Positions 1 to 5,634 are shown, counted from the first letter of the stretch. The stretch is DNA of 5,634 bases from Burkholderiaceae bacterium (GCA_947380285.1 CANCQD010000122.1:1-5634); one strand, 5' to 3'. The notes: a model not told the origin generated them from the letters alone. Translations and numbers: made by a program.

Positions 1-581
1 TTCTGACCACGGCCAGAGTGAGTACGTTGATATAAAGCAGTAACAATGCCTAATGCCAAATGTAAGCCCGTTCCACTGTCGCCAATTTGCGCGCCAGTCA
101 CCATGGGAGGACCATCATCAAAACCAGTAGTTGATGCAGAGCCGCCTGCACATTGCGCTACGTTCTCATACACTTTGCAATCTTCGTATGGTCCAGGGCC
201 AAAGCCTTTAACAGAAGCCATGATCATCATTGGGTTGAGTTCTTGAATACGTTCCCAAGAAAAACCCATACGATCAAGTGCGCCTGGCGCGAAATTCTCA
301 ACCAATACGTCGCACTCTTTAATCAGGCGCTCGAGAATCTCTTTGCCTTTTTGAGTTTTAGTATTCACGGTGATCGAACGCTTGTTGTGGTTGAGCATCG
401 TGAAATACAAACTATCTGCGTCAGGAATATCGCGCAATTGACCACGAGTTGCATCACCCTCGCCTGATTTTTCTACCTTAATTACATCTGCACCAAACCA
501 AGCAAGCAACTGAGTACAAGTTGGCCCTGATTGAACGTGCGTGAAGTCGAGGATTTTGACCCCTTCTAGTGCTTTTGCCAT
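1..581 (-). CDS. Class III (CaiB/BaiF family) CoA-transferase, second Frc-like paralog, C-terminus beyond window
   Basis: This is the N-terminal 193 residues of a family III CoA-transferase; the rest lies past base 1. By hand alignment about 142 of 194 positions match the frc product encoded at 1208-2458, with one one-residue gap. Conserved landmarks include the FTHVQ segment (13-17), R104 in LDRMGF, the KVYEN segment, and the catalytic aspartate, here D168 in IGDSGTG. In Frc this aspartate forms the aspartyl-CoA thioester. Position 48 is Gln, as in Escherichia coli YfdW, not Trp as in the Oxalobacter enzyme. A notable change is GFDDGPP where Frc has GFWDGPP. The ATG at 581-579 aligns with the frc start and has an AGGA Shine-Dalgarno (590-593) 8 nt upstream. 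Likely substrates are oxalate plus a short acyl-CoA donor such as formyl- or succinyl-CoA; the exact pair cannot be read from the sequence. It lies past the frc terminator, so it is probably transcribed separately. Confidence 0.9.
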   Translation of the reverse strand, partial: MAKALEGVKILDFTHVQSGPTCTQLLAWFGADVIKVEKSGEGDATRGQLRDIPDADSLYFTMLNHNKRSITVNTKTQKGKEILERLIKECDVLVENFAPGALDRMGFSWERIQELNPMMIMASVKGFGPGPYEDCKVYENVAQCAGGSASTTGFDDGPPMVTGAQIGDSGTGLHLALGIVTALYQRTHSGRGQ

Positions 582-655
582 GATTTAAGTCCTAATAAGA
601 ATAAAATTTTGAATTGAGACAATTTTACCAGCGGGAAATAAGAAAAATAGGGGCT

Positions 656-672
656 TGCCCAATTTTTGGGCA
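656..672. repeat. Short perfect inverted repeat between PAS remnant and second CoA-transferase
   Basis: The arms TGCCCAA (656-662) and TTGGGCA (666-672) are perfect complements around a 3-nt TTT centre. On the minus strand the element sits between the end of the PAS remnant and the start of the downstream transferase, with a T-rich stretch (ATTTTTCTT) about 7 nt after it. It could be a weak terminator for the remnant or an operator for the transferase. Neither role is established. In the rest of 582-720 I see only an AT-rich leader with the transferase ribosome binding site and no convincing promoter hexamer pair. Confidence 0.4.
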
Positions 673-720
673 CAGATCCTATCTAAGCCTATATTGGCGT
701 CACCATAGGGCTATATGCGG

Positions 721-1085
721 TTAAACCTGAGGGTTTTCAAGCTCAGAGATGCGCTTTTTAAGGGCTCTCTTGGGCAAAACGTTCAGTTTCATCCCGAATG
801 ATCGCCGCCATCCTTGTGCTTGGCAGGCACCTTTAATAAGGAATAAGGAGCCGCCATAACGGGTTGTACCGCTTTCCATAGAATGGCTGTAGCCCTCATT
901 ATGTTTATGGCGCTGACGATCAGGAACCATTAAATTAAGGCCTTACCTAACGCCTCTTCTTCGGACTAGCCGAAGATGCGAGTGGCGGCAGGGTTCCACA
1001 GCACAATTTTTTCATGTGCATCAGCCACAATCATTGCGTCACCCCCATACCCTACCAATTGGCGCAAATCAATACTTGTCTTCAT
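721..1085 (-). pseudogene. Decayed PAS-domain (S-box) sensor protein
   Basis: From the ATG at 1085-1083 the reading frame encodes the start of a PAS domain (DAMIVADAHEKIVLWNPAATRIFG). It then hits an amber codon (TAG, 968-966) where PAS proteins usually have Trp (FGW/FGY followed by S-x-E-E-A-L-G). Downstream homology continues with EEALGK, but a net one-base loss around 936-945 shifts the frame. The next frame gives VPDRQRHKHNEGY and GTTRYGG, the usual PAS core. A further extra A near 832-834 hides VPAKHKDGG in another frame, and the frame returns near 801-806 to give MKLNVLPK. The end reads ALKKRISELE and stops at 721. The last PAS strand and linker seem shortened, which suggests an internal deletion. 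The intact ancestor would have been a small single-PAS protein of unknown partner. The piece at 930-721 can be read as a 69-residue open frame, but it is part of this remnant. Confidence 0.8.
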
Positions 1086-1140
1086 ATAAGTAGTCTGTAG
1101 AAATTTTGCTTCACTAGTGATTTTTTGTACCTTGGTTGCT

Positions 1141-1173
1141 AGAAAGAAAAAAGGCGCTCACTAGGAGCGCCTT
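1141..1173 (-). terminator. Intrinsic terminator after frc
   Basis: A perfect 9-bp stem (AAGGCGCTC at 1151-1159 with GAGCGCCTT at 1165-1173) encloses a 5-nt loop. Read on the minus strand it is followed directly by a T-rich run (complement of 1141-1152). It begins 35 nt past the frc stop codon. This should end the oxc-frc transcript and separate it from the PAS remnant and the second CoA-transferase. Confidence 0.9.
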
Positions 1174-1207
1174 AAAGAAACTACTTTAATACAAAAACGT
1201 ATTTTTA

Positions 1208-2458
1208 TTAAACCGCTTTTGCTGCGTGCAACTTAGCAATGTCATCAGCGTTGTAGCCAAGGTCAGCCAATACTTCATCAGTGTGCTCACCCAATACTGG
1301 TGATGGACCAACTTCGATTTCCAAATCAGAGAACTTGATTGGGCTGCCGATAGTCAAATACTTGCCACGAACTTTGTGGTCAACTTCAACAATAGAACCA
1401 CTCTTACGCAAGTCTGGAGAAGCAGCCAATTCTTTCATCGAGAGAACTGGAGCACATGGAATATCGAACTTGCGGAGGATGTCCACAGCTTCGTACTTAG
1501 TCTTGTCTTTGAGCCAGTCTTCAATCGTTGCGAAAATGTCAAAAATCTTATCTTGACGAGCTTCAGCAGTCATATAGGCTGGATCGGTTGCCCACTCTGG
1601 CTTACCAATCGCACGAGTGATTGGCTCCCAAGCGTGTCCTTGAATAGTGAAGTAGATATAGGCGTTTGGATCTGTTTCCCAACCCTTACACTTCAATACC
1701 CAACCAGGCTGACCGCCACCACCAGCGTTACCTCCACGTGGAACTACGTCCGTGAATGAACCGTGTGGGTACTGTGGATACTCTTCCAAGTAACCGATCT
1801 TGTCCAAACGTTGTTGATCGCGCAACTTCACGCGGCACAAGTTCAACACTGCGTCTTGCATTGAGCAAGATACTTTTTGACCTTTGCCAGTTTTTTGACG
1901 CTGCATCAATGCAGTCAAAATACCAATTGCCAAGTGCATACCAGTATTAGAGTCACCCAAAGCAGCAGCAGAAACTGTAGGAGGACCATCCCAGAAACCA
2001 GTTGTTGAAGCAGCACCGCCAGCACACTGAGCAACGTTCTCATACACTTTTAAGTCTTCGTATGAGTGGCCATCGCTAAAGCCTTTTACAGAAGCCATAA
2101 TCATTTTTGGGTTCAATTCTTGGATACGCTTCCAAGAGAATCCCATACGATCCAAGGCACCAGGACCAAAGTTCTCAACCATCACATCAGAAGTCTGGAT
2201 CATCTTCTCTAAAACTTCTTTACCTTCTTGAGTCTTAGTATCCAAAGTTAAAGAACGCTTATTACCGTTGAGCATTGTGAAGTACAAAGCATCTGCACCT
2301 GGAATATCGCGCAATTGGCTACGTGTTACATCGCCAGAACCTGGGCGCTCTACTTTAATTACGTCAGCACCATACCAAGCCAACAACTGAGTACATGCAG
2401 GGCCTGCTTGTACGTGCGTGAAGTCAATAATGCGAATACCGTCTAATGGTTTTGTCAT
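1208..2458 (-). CDS. frc: Formyl-CoA:oxalate CoA-transferase (formyl-CoA transferase)
   Basis: This cytoplasmic enzyme transfers CoA from formyl-CoA to oxalate, producing oxalyl-CoA for the neighbouring decarboxylase. The 416-residue product matches the length of E. coli Frc/YfdW and is strongly similar along its whole length; the Oxalobacter enzyme has 428 residues. The catalytic aspartate is D169 in ALGDSNTG. The glycine loop that closes over the active site is GGGGQ at 246-250, within [15 protein letters not shown]15, Q17, R38, R104, K137 and Y139 fall at the expected family positions. Q48 makes it YfdW-like and not Oxalobacter-like (W48 there). The C-terminal [14 protein letters not shown] is typical of the CaiB/BaiF family. 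Members form interlocked dimers. The ATG has a strong AAGGAG (2467-2472) 8 nt upstream. The 81-bp AT-rich gap after oxc contains no terminator that I can see, so oxc and frc are probably co-transcribed, ending at the stem-loop at 1141-1173. Confidence 0.97.
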   Translation of the reverse strand: MTKPLDGIRIIDFTHVQAGPACTQLLAWYGADVIKVERPGSGDVTRSQLRDIPGADALYFTMLNGNKRSLTLDTKTQEGKEVLEKMIQTSDVMVENFGPGALDRMGFSWKRIQELNPKMIMASVKGFSDGHSYEDLKVYENVAQCAGGAASTTGFWDGPPTVSAAALGDSNTGMHLAIGILTALMQRQKTGKGQKVSCSMQDAVLNLCRVKLRDQQRLDKIGYLEEYPQYPHGSFTDVVPRGGNAGGGGQPGWVLKCKGWETDPNAYIYFTIQGHAWEPITRAIGKPEWATDPAYMTAEARQDKIFDIFATIEDWLKDKTKYEAVDILRKFDIPCAPVLSMKELAASPDLRKSGSIVEVDHKVRGKYLTIGSPIKFSDLEIEVGPSPVLGEHTDEVLADLGYNADDIAKLHAAKAV

Positions 2459-2539
2459 GTTTGTTTCTCCTTAAGTCTTTCTTGTTTGTTGCTTAATTTA
2501 GCCTAAAAATATTAACTTTTTATTACCGTTTTAAATATC

Positions 2540-4249
2540 TTATTTCTTCGCGCCTGCTGTAGATGGGTTTAAGTTTGTTAAACGTCCACTCTCAGTACCC
2601 GCAGTTTCATCAATAACAGCATTGATGAGGGCTGGTTTACCGGCAGCAATCGCTTCTGTTAACGCTGCTTCTAATTCTGCTGGGGTAGTTACGTAGTAAC
2701 CAATGCCGCCAAACGCTTCAATCATCTTGTCATAACGAGCATCTTTAACAAACACTGTTGGTGCAACATCAGCACCGCCCGTTGGATTCACGTCAGTACC
2801 ACGGTAAACACCGTTGTTATTGAAAATAACTGTAGTAATTGGCAAGTTATAACGGCAAACAGTCTCTAATTCCATGCCGCTAAAACCAAACGCGCTATCG
2901 CCTTCAACGGCGATAGTAGGCAAGCCGCTAGTTACAGCAGCACCAATGGCATAACCCATACCGATACCCATAATCCCCCAAGTGCCTGAGTCAAAACGCT
3001 TGCGCGGCTTGTACATATCGACGATTGCACGGCAATAGTCCAATGTATTTGCACCTTCGTTTACCAAGTTCACATCTGGATTCTTTTTGATCACATCACG
3101 AATGACACGCAACGCACCATGGAAGTTCATTGGATGCGCCTCTTTAGCCAATGTCTCTGCCATCTTCGCGGTGTTCTTGTCTTTCTTCTCGGTAATCGCA
3201 GCGATCCACTCAGCGCTTGGCTTAGGAACAGCAGAGATACCTTTTAACAATTCGCCAACGCATGAACCGATATCGCCAATCAATGGAGCAGCGATTTGTA
3301 CGTTGCTATCCACTTCGTTTGCCTGAATGTCGATCTGAATAAATTTCTTAGGATCCTTGCCCCAAGTTTTACCTTTACCATGCGCAAGCAACCAATTCAA
3401 ACGTGCGCCAACCAATAACACCGCATCAGCTTCAGCCAATACAAATGAACGGGCCGCAGAAGCAGATTGCGGATGATTGTCTGGCAATAAACCTTTAGCC
3501 ATCGACATCGGCAAGTATGGGATACCAGATGTTTCGATTAAGTCACGAATCTCTTTATCAGCCTGAGCATAAGCAGCGCCCTTACCCAAGAGAATCAACG
3601 GACGCTTAGCGCCCTTCAACACATCTAATGCACGAGCAACTGCATCAGCTGCGGGGATTTGACGTGGAACTGGATCGATTACCTTGAAGATCGATTTCTT
3701 GGCTTCTTCAGCAGGCATGGTTTGGGCAAGTAACTGGGCTGGCAAGTCTAAATACACGCCGCCTGGACGACCAGAAACTGCAGCGCGGATTGCACGAGCA
3801 AAACCGATGCCGATATCTTCAATGTGATTAATACGATAGGCTGCTTTGCAATAAGGCTTAGCAGCATTGAGCTGATCCATCTCTTCGTAGTCACCTTGTT
3901 GCAAGTCAACGATTTCACGCTCGCTTGAACCAGAGATCAAAATCATTGGAAAGCAGTTCACGGTAGCGTTTGCTAACGCTGTCAAACCATTTAAGAATCC
4001 TGGAGCAGAAACGGTCATGCAAATGCCAGGCTTTTGAGTCATGTAGCCAGCAATCGCGGCAGCATTGCCAGCGTGCTGCTCGTGACGGAAGCCAATAAAA
4101 CGCAAACCTTCGGCCTGCGCTAAACGACATAAGTCAGTAATTGGAATACCAACGAGACCAAAAATTGTATCGAGGTCATTTGCTTTCAAAGCGTCAATGA
4201 CGAGATGAAAGCCATCGGTTAATTGTGTGTTTTGATTATCTGTTGTCAT
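2540..4249 (-). CDS. oxc: Oxalyl-CoA decarboxylase (thiamine diphosphate dependent)
   Basis: This cytoplasmic enzyme converts oxalyl-CoA to formyl-CoA and CO2, consuming a proton. With Frc it forms the oxalate cycle. The 569-residue protein matches the roughly 568 residues of Oxalobacter Oxc and aligns throughout. The N-terminal PYR domain (about 10-170) carries the cofactor-activating glutamate E57 in FRHEQHAG and the active-site pair Y121-E122 in GDYEEMDQ. The middle domain (about 195-335), which binds an ADP activator in known Oxc, contains [10 protein letters not shown]. The PP domain (about 375-550) has the ThDP/Mg motif starting at G450-D451-S452 and ending at N477-N479, followed by Y482. 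The C-terminal SGR (554-556) matches the substrate-binding end of the family. The ATG is the only sensible start: a stop codon lies in frame 9 nt upstream and residues from about 10 onward are conserved. No Shine-Dalgarno precedes it, which is unlike frc and the regulator gene. Confidence 0.97.
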   Translation of the reverse strand: MTTDNQNTQLTDGFHLVIDALKANDLDTIFGLVGIPITDLCRLAQAEGLRFIGFRHEQHAGNAAAIAGYMTQKPGICMTVSAPGFLNGLTALANATVNCFPMILISGSSEREIVDLQQGDYEEMDQLNAAKPYCKAAYRINHIEDIGIGFARAIRAAVSGRPGGVYLDLPAQLLAQTMPAEEAKKSIFKVIDPVPRQIPAADAVARALDVLKGAKRPLILLGKGAAYAQADKEIRDLIETSGIPYLPMSMAKGLLPDNHPQSASAARSFVLAEADAVLLVGARLNWLLAHGKGKTWGKDPKKFIQIDIQANEVDSNVQIAAPLIGDIGSCVGELLKGISAVPKPSAEWIAAITEKKDKNTAKMAETLAKEAHPMNFHGALRVIRDVIKKNPDVNLVNEGANTLDYCRAIVDMYKPRKRFDSGTWGIMGIGMGYAIGAAVTSGLPTIAVEGDSAFGFSGMELETVCRYNLPITTVIFNNNGVYRGTDVNPTGGADVAPTVFVKDARYDKMIEAFGGIGYYVTTPAELEAALTEAIAAGKPALINAVIDETAGTESGRLTNLNPSTAGAKK

Positions 4250-4263
4250 AGAAATTTATATAA

Positions 4264-4300
4264 AAATTGCGGTTCCGCTCTTGTAGAGCCAAGGCAATTT
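4264..4300 (-). other. Stem-loop in the oxc 5' leader
   Basis: The outer arms are AAATTGC (4264-4270) and GCAATTT (4294-4300). They enclose an inner perfect stem, GCTCT (4277-4281) with AGAGC (4285-4289), separated by a 6x4 internal loop. In the minus-strand transcript the hairpin is followed by a short U run and an AU-rich stretch, then the oxc ATG 14 nt later. A second small hairpin just upstream (4299-4312, TTAGC stem with a GAAA loop in the transcript) overlaps its outer arm by two bases. The element could act as a weak attenuator or influence translation of a start codon that lacks a Shine-Dalgarno. Its function is not shown. Confidence 0.45.
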
Positions 4301-4365
4301 AGCTTTCGCTAACGTCTCCAATGTAGTTATTAATCGCACAACGGGCTTTGTATCCCGCTTAGGCT

Positions 4366-4378
4366 GAGATGAATATTA
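4366..4378 (-). promoter_or_regulatory. Predicted oxc promoter (-10 element and start point)
   Basis: On the minus strand TAATAT (4378-4373) matches four of six bases of the TATAAT consensus. It places a transcription start near 4366 and leaves a leader of about 117 nt before oxc. There is no good -35 hexamer at the right distance. Instead the TTGAC-N4-GTCAA dyad is centred at -41.5, as expected when an activator of the Crp/Fnr class replaces the -35 contact. The prediction rests on spacing and motif only. Confidence 0.55.
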
Positions 4379-4399
4379 GGCTTGGGGAGAGGGTTCATC

Positions 4400-4415
4400 A
4401 TTGACTTCGGTCAAT
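4400..4415. promoter_or_regulatory. FNR/FixK-like operator upstream of oxc
   Basis: The 16-bp sequence ATTGAC-TTCG-GTCAAT is a perfect dyad. Its core TTGAC-N4-GTCAA has the size and half-site of FNR (TTGAT-N4-ATCAA) and FixK-type boxes. It lies between the Crp/Fnr-type regulator gene and oxc, centred between 4407 and 4408. The adjacent regulator is the obvious candidate to bind it, since its recognition helix has the E-x-x-S-R pattern known to read TTGA. No other copy of this dyad was found in the other gene-upstream regions of the window. Confidence 0.65.
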
Positions 4416-4427
4416 TTCCCTCCAAAT

Positions 4428-4441
4428 CCTGTAATTACAGG
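4428..4441. repeat. 14-bp perfect palindrome after the regulator gene
   Basis: CCTGTAATTACAGG is a perfect palindrome without a spacer, 12 nt beyond the regulator stop codon and just upstream of the FNR-like box. A 10-bp inverted repeat, GCAG-TT-CTGC (4441-4450), abuts it. There is no T run after either on the minus strand, so an intrinsic terminator is unlikely. It may be a second operator for the oxc promoter, or chance. Confidence 0.4.
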
Positions 4442-4453
4442 CAGTTCTGCTGA

Positions 4454-5071
4454 TTAGACAAAAAGCTCTTTGTGCTTCGTTTTGAGCCGACTCAAAGTCT
4501 CGGGAGAAAGATTTAGGTAGGCGGCCAGCTCTTTTTTAGGAAGCAGCTCAAATAAGTCCTCGTATTTACGCAAGAAACGCTCTACCCGACCTGGGGCATC
4601 GAGCATATGCAGGGTAATGGTGTGAGCCATGATTTCACTCATGAGGCGCATGACCTCAAACTCGAAATTCTCCTTCAAGGGCTTATGCTGCTCCAGAAAT
4701 TCTGCCCATTTCTTCATCGGCATCCGAGCTACGCGGGCCTTAGTAACGCACGCAATACTGTAGGGGGCAGCGGTTTTAAGGCGCCAGGCGGCATAGCTAG
4801 TTTCAATATCTTTTTCGATAGCAAAACGCAAAATCATCTCTTTTGCATCCGCACTAGAGACAATGCGCTTCAGAATTCCATCCAAAACAAAGTACTGCTC
4901 CATTTGGTGGTCACCTTGGTGCAGCAAGATTTCGGATTTTTTAAGCTCATCGATTTCTAAATGACGCTCTAAATCAGCCATTGCTGAGGGGTCTAGGCTT
5001 TTTAAAACCGAGTTTTGACTCAGTTGCAGACGAATCAGGTTTTTTTCGGGGTGCTTATCTAATACGGTCAT
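4454..5071 (-). CDS. Crp/Fnr-family transcriptional regulator
   Basis: The 205-residue protein has the Crp/Fnr layout: an N-terminal cyclic-nucleotide-binding-like beta-roll (about 22-125, including HQGDHQMEQYFVLDG), a long dimerisation helix (about 131-158), and a C-terminal winged helix-turn-helix (about 160-205). The recognition helix reads SPETLSRL, with E191, S194 and R195 at the spacing FNR uses to contact TTGA half-sites. Only one cysteine is present (C108), so an FNR-type iron-sulfur oxygen sensor is excluded. The Arg-Ser pair that binds cAMP phosphate in CRP is not evident; the region reads LKTAAP. The effector is unknown. The ATG has a GGAG (5081-5084) 9 nt upstream and a closer AGGA. 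It points toward oxc across a 204-bp gap holding a matching dyad, so it is probably the local activator of the oxalate genes. Confidence 0.9.
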   Translation of the reverse strand: MTVLDKHPEKNLIRLQLSQNSVLKSLDPSAMADLERHLEIDELKKSEILLHQGDHQMEQYFVLDGILKRIVSSADAKEMILRFAIEKDIETSYAAWRLKTAAPYSIACVTKARVARMPMKKWAEFLEQHKPLKENFEFEVMRLMSEIMAHTITLHMLDAPGRVERFLRKYEDLFELLPKKELAAYLNLSPETLSRLKTKHKELFV

Positions 5072-5094
5072 GAATCCTTACTCCAAGACCATCT

Positions 5095-5100
5095 ATTGTA
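5095..5100 (-). promoter_or_regulatory. Possible -10 element for the regulator gene
   Basis: TACAAT (minus strand, 5100-5095) matches five of six consensus bases. It would start a transcript near 5088, giving a leader of about 17 nt that contains the GGAG ribosome binding site. No convincing -35 hexamer is seen 16-18 bp upstream, so the call is tentative. Confidence 0.4.
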
Positions 5101-5154
5101 GGCTTTTTTACTCTCGAAAACCCTTATTTCCGACTTAGATTGGCGCAAATCCAC

Positions 5155-5160
5155 TAGAAT
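5155..5160 (+). promoter_or_regulatory. Possible -10 element for the riboswitch-btuB transcript
   Basis: TAGAAT matches five of six bases of TATAAT and would start transcription near 5167, right where the cobalamin riboswitch begins. No clear -35 hexamer lies at the standard distance. It is divergent from, and about 55 bp away from, the candidate promoter of the regulator gene. Confidence 0.4.
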
Positions 5161-5165
5161 CTGGG

Positions 5166-5357
5166 AGTCGTGGTGCTTTATTGCAGTGCAATAAAGTTAA
5201 ACGGGAAACACTAAACGTGTGCTGCCCCCGCAACGGTAGGTAAATGCGTCTTTACTAACTGTCTAAGACGTCAGGAATCTGACAAAGCCACTGTGCGCGT
5301 CAATCGCATGGGAAGGCCAGATTCTGATATTTACTAGCCCGGATACCGGCCAAGACA
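5166..5357 (+). promoter_or_regulatory. Cobalamin (B12) riboswitch aptamer
   Basis: The leader contains the conserved blocks of the cobalamin riboswitch family in order. First are a GGTGC start and a variable hairpin (CTTTATTGC/GCAATAAAG, 5176-5196). GTTAAACGGGAA and the CTGCCCCCGCAACGG segment (5222-5236) follow, then a small hairpin GTCAG-GAAT-CTGAC (5270-5283). AAGCCACTG (5285-5293) and GCATGGGAAGG (5306-5316) form the B12-box region. AGCCC plus GGATACCGGCC (5336-5351) closes the core. It should bind a cobalamin and turn down expression of the receptor gene at 5501. The exact ends are approximate. Confidence 0.97.
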
Positions 5358-5360
5358 GGT

Positions 5361-5500
5361 GGAATTTTGCGGACGGGGATCTTCGCGCGCCAATTATGCG
5401 CAACCCGCGCTTTATTGACGCCTGAACTCCTGCACGGGAAATTCTGTTCGACCCAGTTAACGGGGAAGTTAACTAGGCATTCGATAACAGAAAGTGAATC
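5361..5500 (+). promoter_or_regulatory. Riboswitch expression platform and btuB translation start region
   Basis: A nested hairpin ends just before the start codon. The outer arms TTCTGTT (5442-5448) and AACAGAA (5486-5492) pair, CGA (5449-5451) and TCG (5481-5483) extend the stem past a bulge, and an inner stem AGTTAAC/GTTAACT (5455-5474) encloses GGGGAA. The only weak ribosome-binding-like sequence, AGAAAG (5489-5494), overlaps the outer 3' arm. Further up, GCGGA and TCTTCGC (5369-5386) can form a small stem with CGGGG in its loop. That loop is complementary to CCCCG (5226-5230) in the aptamer, a candidate for the loop-loop contact of this riboswitch class. No U-run terminator is visible, so control is probably at translation initiation. 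Confidence 0.6.
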
Positions 5501-5634
5501 ATGAAGCAGCAGTCAAAACAGCAGAGGATCGCCCTCGTTTGCGGCGCCCTTTTCACGCTATACCTTACCCCTTCAGTCTTTGCGCAAAGCAACCAAAACA
5601 CAGTCATTGTTACCGGTTCACGCTTTGAGGAAAA
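5501..5634 (+). CDS. btuB: TonB-dependent outer-membrane receptor, probable vitamin B12 transporter BtuB, N-terminus only
   Basis: Only the first 44 codons are in the window. The product begins with a basic N-terminus (MKQQSKQQR), a hydrophobic stretch (about 10-26) and a likely signal peptidase site after VFA (residue 28), so export to the outer membrane is expected. The mature start carries TVIVTGSRFEE, a TonB-box/plug opening much like the LVVTANRF of E. coli BtuB. In the family, the plug-and-barrel protein moves cobalamins across the outer membrane using TonB-ExbBD energy. The cobalamin riboswitch directly upstream strongly supports B12 as the substrate. The ATG at 5501 was chosen because it begins a proper signal peptide. 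Its ribosome binding site is weak and probably masked by the leader hairpin. Confidence 0.88.
   Translation, partial: MKQQSKQQRIALVCGALFTLYLTPSVFAQSNQNTVIVTGSRFEE

Noticed and set aside
46..467. Two overlapping plus-strand open frames
   Set aside because: They lie antisense to the clearly conserved partial CoA-transferase and encode no recognisable domain.
1111..1120. Palindrome TCACTAGTGA followed by a T run on the plus strand
   Set aside because: No plus-strand gene ends here and the stem would have no loop, so neither a terminator nor an operator can be argued.
1281..1950. Three plus-strand open frames
   Set aside because: All are antisense shadows of frc, which is conserved along its whole length.
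2459..2539. Possible terminator or separate promoter between oxc and frc
   Set aside because: The gap is AT-rich but has no GC stem with a T run and no clear hexamer pair; only the frc ribosome binding site is evident.
3087..3326. Plus-strand open frame of 79 codons
   Set aside because: Antisense to the conserved oxc coding region, with no ribosome binding site or domain.
3915..4130. Minus-strand open frame of 71 codons in another frame
   Set aside because: It overlaps the N-terminal PYR domain of oxc on the same strand, so it is a frame shadow.
4400..4415. The dyad read as a plus-strand hairpin with a C(UUCG)G tetraloop or as a terminator of the regulator gene
   Set aside because: No plus-strand transcript is expected here and no T run follows on either strand. 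The spacing to the -10 element fits an operator better.
4607..4960. Plus-strand open frame of 117 codons
   Set aside because: Antisense to the Crp/Fnr-family regulator, whose domain layout is clear.
5139..5150. Imperfect palindrome ATTGGCGCAAAT between the divergent promoters, considered as an autoregulatory Crp/Fnr site
   Set aside because: Its half-site spacing is shorter than TTGAN-N4-NTCAA and only 10 of 12 bases are symmetrical, so it is not supported as a site.

Overview
The window looks like a piece of a betaproteobacterial chromosome. Base composition is moderate and codon use is unremarkable. The proteins resemble those of Burkholderiales, and Polynucleobacter or a close relative is the most natural guess. 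That guess rests on protein resemblance and general knowledge, not on a search. Nearly everything from 1 to 5071 lies on the minus strand. A divergent gene with its own leader starts near 5160 on the plus strand.

In transcription order, the minus-strand locus is as follows. A Crp/Fnr-type regulator (5071-4454) comes first. After a 204-bp regulatory gap comes oxc, oxalyl-CoA decarboxylase (4249-2540), and after 81 bp comes frc, formyl-CoA:oxalate CoA-transferase (2458-1208). A strong intrinsic terminator (1173-1141) follows frc. Next is the decayed remnant of a small PAS-domain protein (1085-721). Last is the N-terminal part of a second class III CoA-transferase (581 to the window edge), about 73% identical to frc by hand alignment.

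Oxc and Frc form the oxalate-breakdown cycle. Frc moves CoA from formyl-CoA to oxalate, giving formate and oxalyl-CoA. Oxc decarboxylates oxalyl-CoA back to formyl-CoA, releasing CO2 and consuming a proton. The second transferase probably supplies another CoA-donor or acceptor specificity, for example to prime the cycle, but this is inference.

The most interesting region is the gap upstream of oxc. It holds a perfect FNR/FixK-like dyad (TTGAC-N4-GTCAA) centred exactly 41.5 bp upstream of the start point predicted from a TAATAT -10 element. This is the geometry of a class II activator-dependent promoter. The regulator encoded next door carries the E-x-x-S-R recognition-helix signature expected to read TTGA half-sites, but it lacks iron-sulfur cysteines. 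A regulator-oxalate operon circuit is therefore readable in the sequence. The oxc start codon has no Shine-Dalgarno sequence and follows a stem-loop closely.

On the plus strand, a textbook cobalamin riboswitch (about 5166-5357) and a hairpin-rich expression platform precede the start of a TonB-dependent outer-membrane receptor. Its N-terminus resembles BtuB, the vitamin B12 transporter, and it is cut by the window end. This unit is functionally separate from the oxalate locus. No CRISPR arrays, tRNAs, rRNAs or insertion sequences were seen.
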